64,000 nt of DNA from Aureispira sp964445645 (GCA_964445645.1 CAYULH010000006.1:1-64000); one strand, 5' to 3'. Shown: positions 1-8,097, numbered from the stretch's first letter. Numbers and translations: made by a program. The notes: a model not told the origin generated them from the sequence alone.

Positions 1-456
1 AAAGACCAATATGAAACCTTCTTACAATTAAAGAAGTCACTAGAAGATTCTGGGAATTACTACGAAGCACAAAAAATTGGAGCTATTTCCAAGGAATCAT
101 TGAGAAAAATATCAACTCTTTCTAAATGGGATAAATTTATTTTGTGGACATATGCAAAGTCTAACAATCATGGTCTATCAATAAAAAAACCTTTAATTGG
201 ATTATTCGGGTTTTCGATAATTTTTTATGTTTTATACTTGTTGAGCATTGGAAGAATATTCAACTCAAATGAAATTGATTGGATTTTGGTAGGACATTAT
301 TTTTCATTCATGGATTTGACACATAGACAAGATTTTTTAGTCTCAAAAGAGGAATATTCATTTTGGACACTAACAATTGATTTTTCAAATAAATTAATAG
401 TAGGTTTTTTCTTATTTCAATTTGTGTCAGCATTTAGAAAATATGTAAAGAAATGA
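1..456 (+). CDS. C-terminal part of a membrane protein (5' end outside window)
   Basis: The frame is open from base 1 and ends at a TAA-less region closed by TGA at 454-456, so this is the last 151 codons of a longer gene. The readable part begins with a charged helix (KDQYETFLQLKK...) and then has hydrophobic stretches at about residues 66-85 (LIGLFGFSIIFYVLYLL) and near the end (LIVGFFLFQFVSAF), suggesting two membrane helices. The charged segment followed by helices resembles the tail found on some pentapeptide-repeat or signalling membrane proteins, but no repeats lie inside the window, so I do not assign a function. An internal TTG at 100 is unlikely to be the start because the frame is open upstream of it. 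Confidence 0.6.
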   Translation, partial: KDQYETFLQLKKSLEDSGNYYEAQKIGAISKESLRKISTLSKWDKFILWTYAKSNNHGLSIKKPLIGLFGFSIIFYVLYLLSIGRIFNSNEIDWILVGHYFSFMDLTHRQDFLVSKEEYSFWTLTIDFSNKLIVGFFLFQFVSAFRKYVKK

Positions 457-460
457 AACC

Positions 461-535
461 TGCCGCTAACATGGCATAAAACGTCAATTGCCAGCAAAAG
501 CTGGCAACTGCGGCTATGCGGGAAGTTCGCTGCAA
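461..535 (+). repeat. attC-like imperfect palindrome A
   Basis: The outer boxes CGCTAAC (464-470) and GTTCGCT (525-531) face each other as degenerate inverted copies. The centre is a perfect 8-bp hairpin, TTGCCAGC (488-495) and GCTGGCAA (500-507), with an AAAA loop. The site ends in TGCAAGCAAAAA, a suffix shared with site D. Overall length and box layout are like an integron attC site, although the boxes do not match the GTTRRRY consensus exactly. It lies just after the stop codon of the upstream gene. Confidence 0.5.
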
Positions 536-628
536 GCAAAAAAAGAAAAATAGCAACTACGCAAAAAGAGTGCGTACTTCTGGAATAATTTTGCAAATAA
601 ATAATTATTTAACTTAAAATCGAAGATT

Positions 629-1246
629 ATGAAAAAAGAACATTTAATAATTGGAAGTGGTGCAATTTTATTCCTTGCGATTATCGCTTATTTCCTAATT
701 GAAAAACGGAAAAGAGAAGATGAATTACTTGAAAGTCAAGACAGAGAAAGAAAACTTGGGAATGAAAATAAGGCACTACGAAACATCGTCTCGGATTTAA
801 AAGAAGAAGTAAACGAAATCATTGATAAAAAAGATGAACTGCCAGAAGATGTAAAAAAACAATTAAAATCGCTTATTGATGAATATAAAGATATTGATGA
901 AAAAGTTACTAACGAACTATTAAGCGTTACAGCGTTAATCGAAATAAAAGAAAATACAAAAGCTATAATGGGATTAGCTAAAATAATTGAAAATCTCCTA
1001 AAGAGAATATACAAAGGAGATAATAAGTTAAAGTCTAACCCAAGGTTTGTTGATTTAATCGAGCATGCTAAAAAAGAGAAATTAATTGAGAAAGATGAAT
1101 ATCATTTTTTAAATGGAGTTCGGGAAATACGAAATGAAGAAGCTCATAATTTATCCGTTCAAAAAGGAATAAATATAGTTTCAACATCTATGCTAATTGG
1201 AGTTTCAATAATCTTTAAATTAGCAGGGATAATAAAAGGCATTTAA
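629..1246 (+). CDS. Membrane-anchored hypothetical protein, DUF4145-like C-terminal region
   Basis: The protein has 205 residues. One N-terminal membrane helix (about residues 5-24, IIGSGAILFLAIIAYFLI) is followed by a strongly charged, probably coiled-coil stretch (25-80). A helical domain at about 95-200 contains KENTKAIMGLAKIIENLL and a later VREIRNEEAHN motif; the arginine and R-N-x-x-A-H pattern is typical of DUF4145/HEPN-like helical domains. Whether it has RNase activity cannot be judged. The gene sits alone between attC-like sites A and B in the same orientation, as a cassette gene would. No Shine-Dalgarno sequence is visible. Function unknown. Confidence 0.6.
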   Translation: MKKEHLIIGSGAILFLAIIAYFLIEKRKREDELLESQDRERKLGNENKALRNIVSDLKEEVNEIIDKKDELPEDVKKQLKSLIDEYKDIDEKVTNELLSVTALIEIKENTKAIMGLAKIIENLLKRIYKGDNKLKSNPRFVDLIEHAKKEKLIEKDEYHFLNGVREIRNEEAHNLSVQKGINIVSTSMLIGVSIIFKLAGIIKGI

Positions 1247-1257
1247 AAAAAGAAGCC

Positions 1258-1331
1258 AGCAGCTAACAATCCATACCCGTCAATCTCCAGCAAAAGTTGG
1301 CGACTGCGGGCAAGCCTCGGCGTTGGCAGCA
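1258..1331 (+). repeat. attC-like imperfect palindrome B
   Basis: AGCTAAC (1261-1267) and GTTGGCA (1322-1328) are the opposed outer boxes. The inner arms around CTCCAGC-aaaa-GTTGGCGA pair imperfectly, and the AAAA loop matches site A. The suffix GCAAGCAAAAAA follows directly, and the next gene starts 14 bp beyond the right box. The segment GGGCAAGCCTCGGCG (1307-1321) recurs as its reverse complement at about 2993-3007. Confidence 0.5.
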
Positions 1332-1341
1332 AGCAAAAAAA

Positions 1342-2490
1342 ATGAAAATAAACTGGAAAACAATCATAACCGGAATTACAATAATTAGTGGTCTTTTATC
1401 TTATTTAATTTTTGAAAATTGGATGATTTGCCTTCTAATAGCATCTGTTATTTTATTATTATTGTTTCTAATTATCAAAAAGAAGAGAAAAGAGAAAAAG
1501 AAAATATCTATGAAACGATTTGTAGACGAAAATGGAATATTTGATGTGCATGTACCTTCTACATGGAAGTACTCATTAAAAAACGAAAAAGTTCATACTT
1601 TTCAAGAATATGAAATTTGGAAACATGATGCATTTCAAATTTCAATTCAACCTCACAATGAAGAAGCCAATAAGAGATTTCAGCAAATATGTAAAGGATT
1701 AGAATCAACTGAAATAAATGGTACATTATTCTACCAGTATCCTGAAAGTGGTGGAGACGGTTTTACAACAAAATCATGGACTAATTTAATTAATGATAGG
1801 GTTGTACTCTTTACTTTTACTCATTCAATTTCCCCTGATGAAGAATTAGACCCGAAAAGTATAGAAGAGAAGTTAAATGAAGTCAAAGAGATTATCACAA
1901 GTTTCAAGTTGATACCCACAGAAGATAGTGAAGCTACTTTAAATTCATATAGATTTGAAATGTTCTTGAAAGGTGTTGGTGCAACATCTTATATGCTGAA
2001 CAAAGCTGTCGGAAATCAGGCATTTATAGAAGCTACTTGTTTACTCGCAAGTCAAATTGACGGATTACTAAGAACAGGAATTGTTCTTCAAAATCAGATT
2101 AATAATAACAATAGCGAAATAGAAAAAGAATGGATATATCAAGGTCTAACTGATAGAAAAAAATCAGAAAAGGATGTCTACAAAAAAGCAAAAGAATTAG
2201 GAATAATTAACAAGGATATTTTTGATGAATTATACAAATTGTATGACGACAGGAATAGGGTAATTCATAGATTTGTTATTTCTGAAATCACTTTGGCAGA
2301 AGTGGAAAACATTTCATACACTTATTACCAAATGCAGCAAAAAATAAATGCAATAGTTTATAAAATTGAGAGCAAGCAAATTGAACTTGGAGTAGGAATG
2401 ACAAGAAGTGGAACTGCGGACGATACCGAGCATATAGAATATATAAAGGGGAAGATTGGAAAACAAAATTACTTTGAAGAAAAAGAATGA
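1342..2490 (+). CDS. Hypothetical protein with two membrane helices and a HEPN/DUF4145-like tail
   Basis: I start at the ATG at 1342 because the longer open frame back to 1297 only translates the palindrome B repeat. The 382-residue product has two N-terminal membrane helices (about residues 6-22 and 26-46), a basic stop-transfer stretch of K/R residues, and a soluble domain containing FDVHVPSTWKYSLKNE, similar to the FxvxyPxxWk pattern of small lipoprotein-like domains. A helical C-terminal region follows (about 195-330, including LLASQIDGLLR and YDDRNRVIHRF); the R-N-x-x-x-H spacing again suggests a HEPN-type helical bundle. It lies between attC-like sites B and C and has the same low-GC composition as its neighbours. 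Function unknown. Confidence 0.6.
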   Translation: MKINWKTIITGITIISGLLSYLIFENWMICLLIASVILLLLFLIIKKKRKEKKKISMKRFVDENGIFDVHVPSTWKYSLKNEKVHTFQEYEIWKHDAFQISIQPHNEEANKRFQQICKGLESTEINGTLFYQYPESGGDGFTTKSWTNLINDRVVLFTFTHSISPDEELDPKSIEEKLNEVKEIITSFKLIPTEDSEATLNSYRFEMFLKGVGATSYMLNKAVGNQAFIEATCLLASQIDGLLRTGIVLQNQINNNNSEIEKEWIYQGLTDRKKSEKDVYKKAKELGIINKDIFDELYKLYDDRNRVIHRFVISEITLAEVENISYTYYQMQQKINAIVYKIESKQIELGVGMTRSGTADDTEHIEYIKGKIGKQNYFEEKE

Positions 2491-2496
2491 AGCCAG

Positions 2497-2564
2497 CTGC
2501 CAACAAAGCATAAAATGTTCATGTGCCCTATACGGGCACACGCCATTTATGCAAACCGTTCGAG
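2497..2564 (+). repeat. attC-like imperfect palindrome C
   Basis: GCCAAC (2499-2504) faces GTTCGAG (2558-2564). The inner arms are GCATAAAATG and CATTTATGC, and the apical hairpin is TGTGCCC-loop-GGGCACA. Site E at 8158-8228 has the same layout (CAACAAAG or GAACAAAG, then a TAAAATG arm, a C-rich apical stem and ACCGTTCGAG), so the two are clearly members of one family although the stems differ in sequence. Confidence 0.5.
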
Positions 2565-2590
2565 GGAATGCCTTCGGCCTCCCCTCGAAC
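2558..2590 (-). repeat. Hairpin module of a structured repeat, copy 1
   Basis: GTTCGAGGG (2558-2566) and CCCTCGAAC (2582-2590) form a perfect 9-bp stem. Related hairpins occur at 2961-2993 and 8221-8259. Stem sequences differ among copies but pairing is kept. Confidence 0.5.
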
Positions 2591-2680
2591 ACCAAAAAAA
2601 AACAACAAAGCAAAAGCGAAAAAACATCCAATGGAAAAAACTTCGTAAATTTGGGTTCATTCCAAACCAAAAAAAGAAGG

Positions 2681-2938
2681 ATGAAATTTGTAGATATAAA
2701 AGATGCTGATAGACATACTTGGAAAAAGGAAGAATTAATTGCTTATGATAATGCTTCAATTGCTGAACAAGATGTAAGAGGTAAAATGAAATTTGTTGTG
2801 GATAAGAGAAATAAAGAAATTGTAATTAAGTGTTACAAAAAAGAAATGTCAACCGAAGATATACATGATATTACCGATTTACCCATTGAAAATATTAAGA
2901 CAATAATCGAAGAATACGAAAAGAGAAAAGAAGGCTAA
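2681..2938 (+). CDS. Small hypothetical protein with an Rpn/PD-(D/E)XK-family-like tail
   Basis: I start at the ATG at 2681; the open frame extends upstream but only through repeat sequence. The 85-residue product ends with DKRNKEIVIKCYKKEMS followed by TEDIHDITDLPIENIKTIIE. This matches the C-terminal helix-turn-helix-like tail commonly found in Rpn-type recombination-promoting nuclease/putative transposase proteins of Bacteroidota. The N-terminal nuclease core of that family is absent, so the gene is either a tail fragment or a stand-alone small DNA-binding protein. It sits alone between structured repeats C and D, consistent with a one-gene cassette. Composition is AT-rich like its neighbours. 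Confidence 0.5.
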   Translation: MKFVDIKDADRHTWKKEELIAYDNASIAEQDVRGKMKFVVDKRNKEIVIKCYKKEMSTEDIHDITDLPIENIKTIIEEYEKRKEG

Positions 2939-2947
2939 AAGTGAACA

Positions 2948-3051
2948 TTTTAGACCGACCATTCAAGGGAACACCTTCGGCCTCCCCTCGAACGCCGAGG
3001 CTTGCCCCCACCCGTGGAGTGCCAAAAGCACGCCCCAGCACTAGGGCTAAC
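2948..3051 (-). repeat. Composite structured repeat, copy 2
   Basis: Read on the minus strand, this begins with a 24-nt block (3028-3051) that is identical to 8305-8328. A GC-rich middle follows, then a hairpin formed by 2985-2993 and 2961-2969, and a TGGTCGG tail. The same order of blocks occurs at 8208-8328. In this copy two stem pairs are kept only as G-T wobbles when read on the minus strand. Confidence 0.5.
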
Positions 3052-3095
3052 TCGGCCTTGTAACCAACGGCGGCAAGGCTTGGTGTTCTCTGCAA
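3045..3095 (+). repeat. attC-like imperfect palindrome D
   Basis: GGCTAAC (3045-3051) faces GTTCTCT (3085-3091), with inner arms GGCCTTG and CAAGGCT. It ends in TGCAAGCAAAAA, the same suffix as site A. It partly overlaps the composite repeat, so the two elements may be parts of one unit. Confidence 0.4.
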
Positions 3096-3230
3096 GCAAA
3101 AATGCCCACACACAAACAAAGAGTGCTATCGCACACATTGTTTTTTTTAGCCAACCCGCACAAATCCCACCCACCGCCCAAAGTGAATTAATTAGAAGAA
3201 ATATCTCGCCAAAATGCTAATTATAGTATG

Positions 3231-3267
3231 TTGTAGCAAAAGGAAACTAAAGTTAGCTTTGCATACT
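3231..3267 (+). promoter_or_regulatory. Promoter of the XRE regulator/endonuclease operon
   Basis: TTG at 3231-3233, a 20-bp spacer and TAGCTTTG at 3254-3261 match the Bacteroidota primary promoter (TTG, 19-20 bp, TAnnTTTG). CATACT follows at 3262-3267, and AGTATG occurs inverted at 3225-3230 beside the -33 box. The methyltransferase promoter on the other strand has the same boxes, spacing and CATACT sequence. The predicted transcription start is about 10 bp before the ATG at 3278. Confidence 0.6.
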
Positions 3268-3277
3268 GAAATTAGCA

Positions 3278-3499
3278 ATGGATTCAAAAGAAAAAATACT
3301 GGTCAAATTCGGTGAAAGAGTTCGATTTTTTCGAAAACAAAAAGGTCTTTCACAAGAGCAATTAGCCTTCAAAGCTGATTTGCACAGGACATATATTGGA
3401 ATGATAGAAAGAGCAGAGAAAAACATTACTTTAATTAATATCGAAAAAATAGCCATTGCTTTAGATGTTTCAATTACTGAACTATTTAGCAACAAATAA
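3278..3499 (+). CDS. XRE-family regulator, probable controller (C) protein of the R-M system
   Basis: This 73-residue protein is a single helix-turn-helix domain: FGERVRFFRKQKGLSQEQLA, then LHRTYIGMIERAEKNIT as the recognition region, and IEKIAIALDVSITELF as the final helices. Size and sequence fit controller proteins of type II restriction-modification systems, which delay endonuclease expression. Its TAA stop overlaps the ATG of the endonuclease by one base (TAATG), so the two are translationally coupled. The likely operator lies around the TAGCTTTGCATACT element upstream, also present at the methyltransferase promoter. The role as a controller is inferred from family and position. Confidence 0.85.
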   Translation: MDSKEKILVKFGERVRFFRKQKGLSQEQLAFKADLHRTYIGMIERAEKNITLINIEKIAIALDVSITELFSNK

Positions 3500-5172
3500 T
3501 GGCAAAGAAAAAATACCCAAAGGCAGAAAACAAGATTCCCATCATAAATGACAAAGCTGAAGCGTATGGAAGCAAAGGACAAAATTGGTCTGATGAATTT
3601 GTAAAGTATATGAAAGCAATGGCAACTCACCCAGCCTATGCTAATATGCCAGACGCTGTAAAAGAGGACGGTAAAATCCAATGGGAAGCTCCTTCCAACC
3701 GTTCAGGTGGAAAATATCAATATACTCATCAAAAAAGAAAAAGTTGGTGGGAAGCTAAAGCAAAGGAAGCTGGCATTGACACAACTAAAGATAAATGGAT
3801 AAGCAGAACTGCAAAAACAATTCATCCAACTGGAGAAAAGCCCTGTAAAAAATGTGGGCTGGTGTTGAGAATAGGATATGTTTATCCTGGGAAACGATTA
3901 ATATCTTCATTAAAGAAACACTTCGGGGATGACTTCGAAGTTACATTAGTAGACCCAATCAATGAGATTATCCAAAAGGCAGTTGACTTGTTTGGTACAG
4001 ATTCAATCAATAAATTTTCTCAAATTTTAAAAACAGGAAGTATTGACGTTCCAGAGTTTGGAGATGAGGTTGAGGAATTATTAAGTTGGATTGAAGATGA
4101 ATATATTCCGAAGGAACCATCAACTTTAAGCCCAGGAGCAATGTCCAATGCCCCTGATAGATTTGACGGCTTTCACTCTTTTAATAGATGTTGTAGAGGA
4201 ACAGCAGACAAAGGAAGACATGCATCAAATTTGAAAGCATACACGACGGATAGAAGAGTATTTGAATATTGGTCAGAAGGCGATTGGGTGACGGCAGATA
4301 GACTTATGGGATTAGTAAGAACCAAACTAAGTAAAGAACCTAATGCAGACGGCGGGGAAGGTTCTCCAACTGCTGACCATATTGGTCCGCTTTCACTTGG
4401 TTTTTGTCATCGCCCTGAATTTAGGTTGCTTAGTAAAGAAGCAAATTCTGCTAAAAATAACAGAATGACTTTTCAAGATGTACAAGATTTAATTTCAGCA
4501 GAAAATAAAGGGTTGCAGGTAGTTTCATGGTATGCCAAAGGGCTATGGGATGAGAGAAAAAAAGATGTGGACAATGAAGAAAAAGCACTTAGGCTGTCGA
4601 AAATGCTTAGAGATAATCAGAGAAACGCAATGATGTTGCTTTCACAATTGTTTTCAAAAGATTCCTTCCTACTACTGATATATTTTTTGGAATTAAAATA
4701 TGCAGAATACAAAGTTACTTTTGAAAATTTAGGAACTCAAAATTTCATTACTACTTACGATTCAATTAAGAAAGTAGACAGAACAACAAAATATGCTGTA
4801 GAACAGAAAGCGAGAAGGATTAGAATTGGAATGGAGGCATTACGTTCTTTTCAAGAAAGAGAAAATAGACATATGTTTTTGATTGATAAAAGTAGTATGG
4901 AAAAAACTATTGAATCTGTTCATGACAAAATAACTAAAGAGGCACCTAAGATAATTAAACTTGATAATGAGGTTAAAAGTGTTTTACTTCCAAGTTCAGG
5001 AGTTATATCTGAAACGAAGTTAAGAACATTAGTTGAAAAAATTAAAACTGAAAAAATTGAAATTTTTGAAGAATGTAAAGAAATTCTTACCTCAGAAATG
5101 GACGCAATCGGAAAACATATTTCTACATTATGGAATGACGATAGGTACGTAAGAGAAAACTTTACATTTTAG
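3499..5172 (+). CDS. Type IIS-like restriction endonuclease, Alw26I/Eco31I/Esp3I family
   Basis: The protein has 557 residues. Family features are the N-terminal region with HPAYANMPDAVKEDGKIQW, a CKKCG zinc-type knuckle at 116-120, a CC pair at 231-232, and an HNH-type active site: TADHIGPLSLGF (Asp293-His294) followed by ANSAKNNRM (Asn316 and Asn320/321). Eco31I-type enzymes are HNH nucleases that recognise an asymmetric site containing GTCTC and cut outside it; the exact target of this enzyme cannot be read from the sequence. The gene is coupled to the XRE regulator upstream and converges on the methyltransferase gene, with only two bases between the stop codons. Asymmetric recognition explains why the partner carries two different methyltransferase domains. 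Confidence 0.8.
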   Translation: MAKKKYPKAENKIPIINDKAEAYGSKGQNWSDEFVKYMKAMATHPAYANMPDAVKEDGKIQWEAPSNRSGGKYQYTHQKRKSWWEAKAKEAGIDTTKDKWISRTAKTIHPTGEKPCKKCGLVLRIGYVYPGKRLISSLKKHFGDDFEVTLVDPINEIIQKAVDLFGTDSINKFSQILKTGSIDVPEFGDEVEELLSWIEDEYIPKEPSTLSPGAMSNAPDRFDGFHSFNRCCRGTADKGRHASNLKAYTTDRRVFEYWSEGDWVTADRLMGLVRTKLSKEPNADGGEGSPTADHIGPLSLGFCHRPEFRLLSKEANSAKNNRMTFQDVQDLISAENKGLQVVSWYAKGLWDERKKDVDNEEKALRLSKMLRDNQRNAMMLLSQLFSKDSFLLLIYFLELKYAEYKVTFENLGTQNFITTYDSIKKVDRTTKYAVEQKARRIRIGMEALRSFQERENRHMFLIDKSSMEKTIESVHDKITKEAPKIIKLDNEVKSVLLPSSGVISETKLRTLVEKIKTEKIEIFEECKEILTSEMDAIGKHISTLWNDDRYVRENFTF

Positions 5173-5174
5173 GA

Positions 5175-8039
5175 TTATTGATAGTGATTAAGGTACTCTT
5201 GTGGAGTTATATTCCCTCTCATCAAATTTTGGAATTTTGTTTTGGGATTAGATTTATAATTAAAAGAAGAACCGTCCTGACCTGGAGTTAAGTCTGGAAG
5301 GTCTGATAAAGCATCTGAAACAGAAATACTTTTTGGATATTCTGTAAATAGATCTTTGTTATTTTTTAAAGATGTCAATTTTAGTGGCGGAAGTATAGTT
5401 TTAGACTTAGCATCTTTTTGACCAATAAGAAAAACTCTTTTCCGTCTTTGGGGAATTGCATAATTTTCTGAATTAAGTACAAATCCATTTAGGTTAGGTA
5501 TAACGCTTTTGAACTCTTGCTTAACTTTTTTAAACACTTCCCCCTTCTCCATACTTAATAGTCCAGCAACATTTTCGAAAACAAAACCATCAGGTTTTAC
5601 TTTCTCTAAAAATTCCACATAGTTGTAGAATAATTGATTTCTCTCATCTTTCATAGAACGTTTATTCCCTGCAGTTGAGAATCCTTGACAAGGTGGACCT
5701 CCTAAAACCCAAAAAGGTAAGTTCTTATCTATGGCATTTTTCTTTAATTCAATGGAGTGTTCTACTAAATTATCAAAAATATCTCTATCCGAAATACTAC
5801 CCAAAAGCACATTATGGTGTACATTCATTGAATATGTTTTCAGGAAGTTCTTATCAATGTCATTTGCTAATACAGGTTTCCAGCCGGCCCACTTAAAACC
5901 TAATCCAAGACCTCCTGCCCCAGAAAACAAATCAACATAATTTCCTTTGCAACCTATAACATTATTTATTTGTATTGCTATTTGGTATGCTAAAAGTGGG
6001 GGAACAGCATTTCCTATTTGAGTATTAACAGCACCTTGACCTCCAGAAAAAATAAAACTATCAGGAAAGGATTGTAATCTTGCCGCTTCTCTTTGTGAAA
6101 GAACTCTATTCTGTTCATAGTGGATATGGCAACCATTCCCAGGTCTATTAAAATATGTGTTTATCGTGTATGAAGGCAATTCTGGAGTTAATCTTCCATA
6201 ATATGTTGACCTACTACCTTTCCCTTCCAAATAACTTTTCCGTATTTGTTTAACTCGTTGTGAGGGAATATCTTCGGGTAAATTCTTCCAATTACCTCCA
6301 GGAGGAACAGAATTGACAATTAGCAAATCAAGCTCACTAAGAGTTCCTGTCTTGTGGTTTGGAATCTTCATTACCATATTATTATCTACTAATTTCATTT
6401 TCTCATACTCATTTATTAGTTCCTCTTTTTCTACCTCTTCGAGTTTTGGAAAGGAATTTAATATTTCTGCAAATTCTTTTTCTGTTAAGGAGTAAACATA
6501 TTTAGCAACATAAACTTCAAGTTTATTTTCTATATTTTTTTTGCCATTAAGTTGTTTTTCAACAAGGTTATAGAGTTCATCGAACTGTAGGAGTTTACTT
6601 TTATTAGGTATATTTACTTTTCGGATTGCAGAAAGTGAAACATGCCCTGTTGCCAGATTAGTTCTTAGTTGAAACTCGAAACAAAGAGAGTTCATTATTC
6701 CTAATAAAATTCTTAATGCTTTTTTGTTTCCATCTTTAAAATAGCATACACCTAAAGAATTACCAGCAACAATTTTAGGAGGAACAATTGTTGCAATCAT
6801 TCTTCTTTTTTGACTTGGTCTTGATACGTCTCGCCAGACTATTTTTTCGTAGTTACATGAAGTAGGAGGAATCCAGTCTTTTTTACCGATAAATTGACTT
6901 GGAATTTCTTTAATTTCAAATCTACCAATCATTCTACCTTTGATAAATTTTACTCCTGTTCCATTTTCTTTTAACCAATTTTTACTTCCTGTTTCATCTA
7001 CCTCTCTACCTGCCCATAATGTATCAGTTTTACTTTTTTCAATATTTCCCCAAGAAGGATATATTTCGCTGAACTTCCTAAGTAAATCAATGCCAGTTGA
7101 ACCTATATTTACTGGAATAATATACCCCATTTTTTCAAATGAACTTAGAGGTAAAGATATTCTCTCTGATAAATATTTAGTTGCTTCTTTTGAATATAAG
7201 CTCAATTTGAAATTAAGCTCATTACTCTTTCTATGATTGTTTGTAAATATTAAAGTAGAACTGCTTGTATCTGCATTTTTAAATAATTTTGCTTCCGCAG
7301 GATAGCAGGCAATATCGTGTACATCTCTATTGATGAAAATATCTTTCCTTAAATTAATTGATTGCTCATCTGCAAAGAAAGTCACAGGAAGAACGACTAA
7401 AATATAACCACTCGATTTTGAGATTTTAAGACATAAATCTAATCCAACACGGGAAAGATTTGTTCCCCAACCAGCGAATTTTTTCAAAGGCTGAGATAGA
7501 GGGTATTGCCTACTTATGTATGAATCATATTTTTTTAATTTTGCTTTATAATTTTCTTTTTCTGATTCACTTAAAATCGATAACTCTCTCCTATCTGGCT
7601 TTAGTAATTCCCACGGAGGATTTGTAATCACAATATCAAAAGAATCCACGTTATCTAATGCTAAATAAAATGAGTCAACACATTTAATTGAATAACTAAG
7701 TTTAACACCTGAATCCTTTAAACTTAATAGCGAATTTTCTGCTTTTGATAACCCTTCTCCATTTAAATCCCAAAGATTCACATTCCATTCAATTGAAGGA
7801 TAACCACGATTTACCCATTCTTCAATCAACCAACAAACTAATCTACCATCACCAGCAAATGGATCAATAACACTAAAACTTTTCACAATCTTATCATTCT
7901 GAGCAATTTTATCCAATAAGATACTAATTGCATTAACTGCAATAGTTTTATGAGTATAGTACTCTCCACTAAGTTTTTTAACCAGAGAAGTTGATGAGGA
8001 ATTATTTGCTTTATCAGCTATGTATTGAATGTGCTCCAT
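5175..8039 (-). CDS. Fused N6-adenine and circularly permuted C5-cytosine DNA methyltransferase
   Basis: The protein has 954 residues. The N-terminal half is an adenine methyltransferase: AdoMet motif DPFAGDG (59-65) and catalytic NPPW (140-143). The C-terminal half is a cytosine methyltransferase with motifs in an unusual order: GRLTPELPSYTI (615-626), motif IX REAARLQSFPD (650-660), motif X GNAVPP (676-681), then motif I DLFSGAGG (703-710), motif IV GGPPCQG with catalytic Cys784, motif VI ENV (822-824) and motif VIII QRRKR (864-868). In ordinary enzymes IX and X come last. The protein ends at MRGN..EYLNHY, where an unpermuted enzyme would continue into the target-recognition region. Two bases, A and C, on opposite strands of an asymmetric site would be modified. 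It protects against the convergent endonuclease. Confidence 0.9.
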   Translation of the reverse strand: MEHIQYIADKANNSSSTSLVKKLSGEYYTHKTIAVNAISILLDKIAQNDKIVKSFSVIDPFAGDGRLVCWLIEEWVNRGYPSIEWNVNLWDLNGEGLSKAENSLLSLKDSGVKLSYSIKCVDSFYLALDNVDSFDIVITNPPWELLKPDRRELSILSESEKENYKAKLKKYDSYISRQYPLSQPLKKFAGWGTNLSRVGLDLCLKISKSSGYILVVLPVTFFADEQSINLRKDIFINRDVHDIACYPAEAKLFKNADTSSSTLIFTNNHRKSNELNFKLSLYSKEATKYLSERISLPLSSFEKMGYIIPVNIGSTGIDLLRKFSEIYPSWGNIEKSKTDTLWAGREVDETGSKNWLKENGTGVKFIKGRMIGRFEIKEIPSQFIGKKDWIPPTSCNYEKIVWRDVSRPSQKRRMIATIVPPKIVAGNSLGVCYFKDGNKKALRILLGIMNSLCFEFQLRTNLATGHVSLSAIRKVNIPNKSKLLQFDELYNLVEKQLNGKKNIENKLEVYVAKYVYSLTEKEFAEILNSFPKLEEVEKEELINEYEKMKLVDNNMVMKIPNHKTGTLSELDLLIVNSVPPGGNWKNLPEDIPSQRVKQIRKSYLEGKGSRSTYYGRLTPELPSYTINTYFNRPGNGCHIHYEQNRVLSQREAARLQSFPDSFIFSGGQGAVNTQIGNAVPPLLAYQIAIQINNVIGCKGNYVDLFSGAGGLGLGFKWAGWKPVLANDIDKNFLKTYSMNVHHNVLLGSISDRDIFDNLVEHSIELKKNAIDKNLPFWVLGGPPCQGFSTAGNKRSMKDERNQLFYNYVEFLEKVKPDGFVFENVAGLLSMEKGEVFKKVKQEFKSVIPNLNGFVLNSENYAIPQRRKRVFLIGQKDAKSKTILPPLKLTSLKNNKDLFTEYPKSISVSDALSDLPDLTPGQDGSSFNYKSNPKTKFQNLMRGNITPQEYLNHYQ

Positions 8040-8060
8040 AATAAATTAAATGATAATCAT

Positions 8061-8097
8061 AGTATGCAAAACTACTATTATTTCTTAACTATACCAA
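8061..8097 (-). promoter_or_regulatory. Promoter of the methyltransferase gene
   Basis: On the minus strand TTG (8095-8097), a 20-bp spacer and TAGTTTTG (8067-8074) form a Bacteroidota promoter, followed by CATACT (8061-8066). The element TAGYTTTGCATACT is shared with the promoter at 3231-3267. CATAGTATG (8058-8066 on the plus strand) is a 9-bp palindrome that could be an operator half. The predicted transcript start is about 20 bp before the ATG at 8039. Confidence 0.55.

Noticed and set aside
2895..3174. Minus-strand ORFs over the composite repeat
   Set aside because: They translate the structured repeat, have no start context or homology, and similar reading frames arise from each repeat copy.
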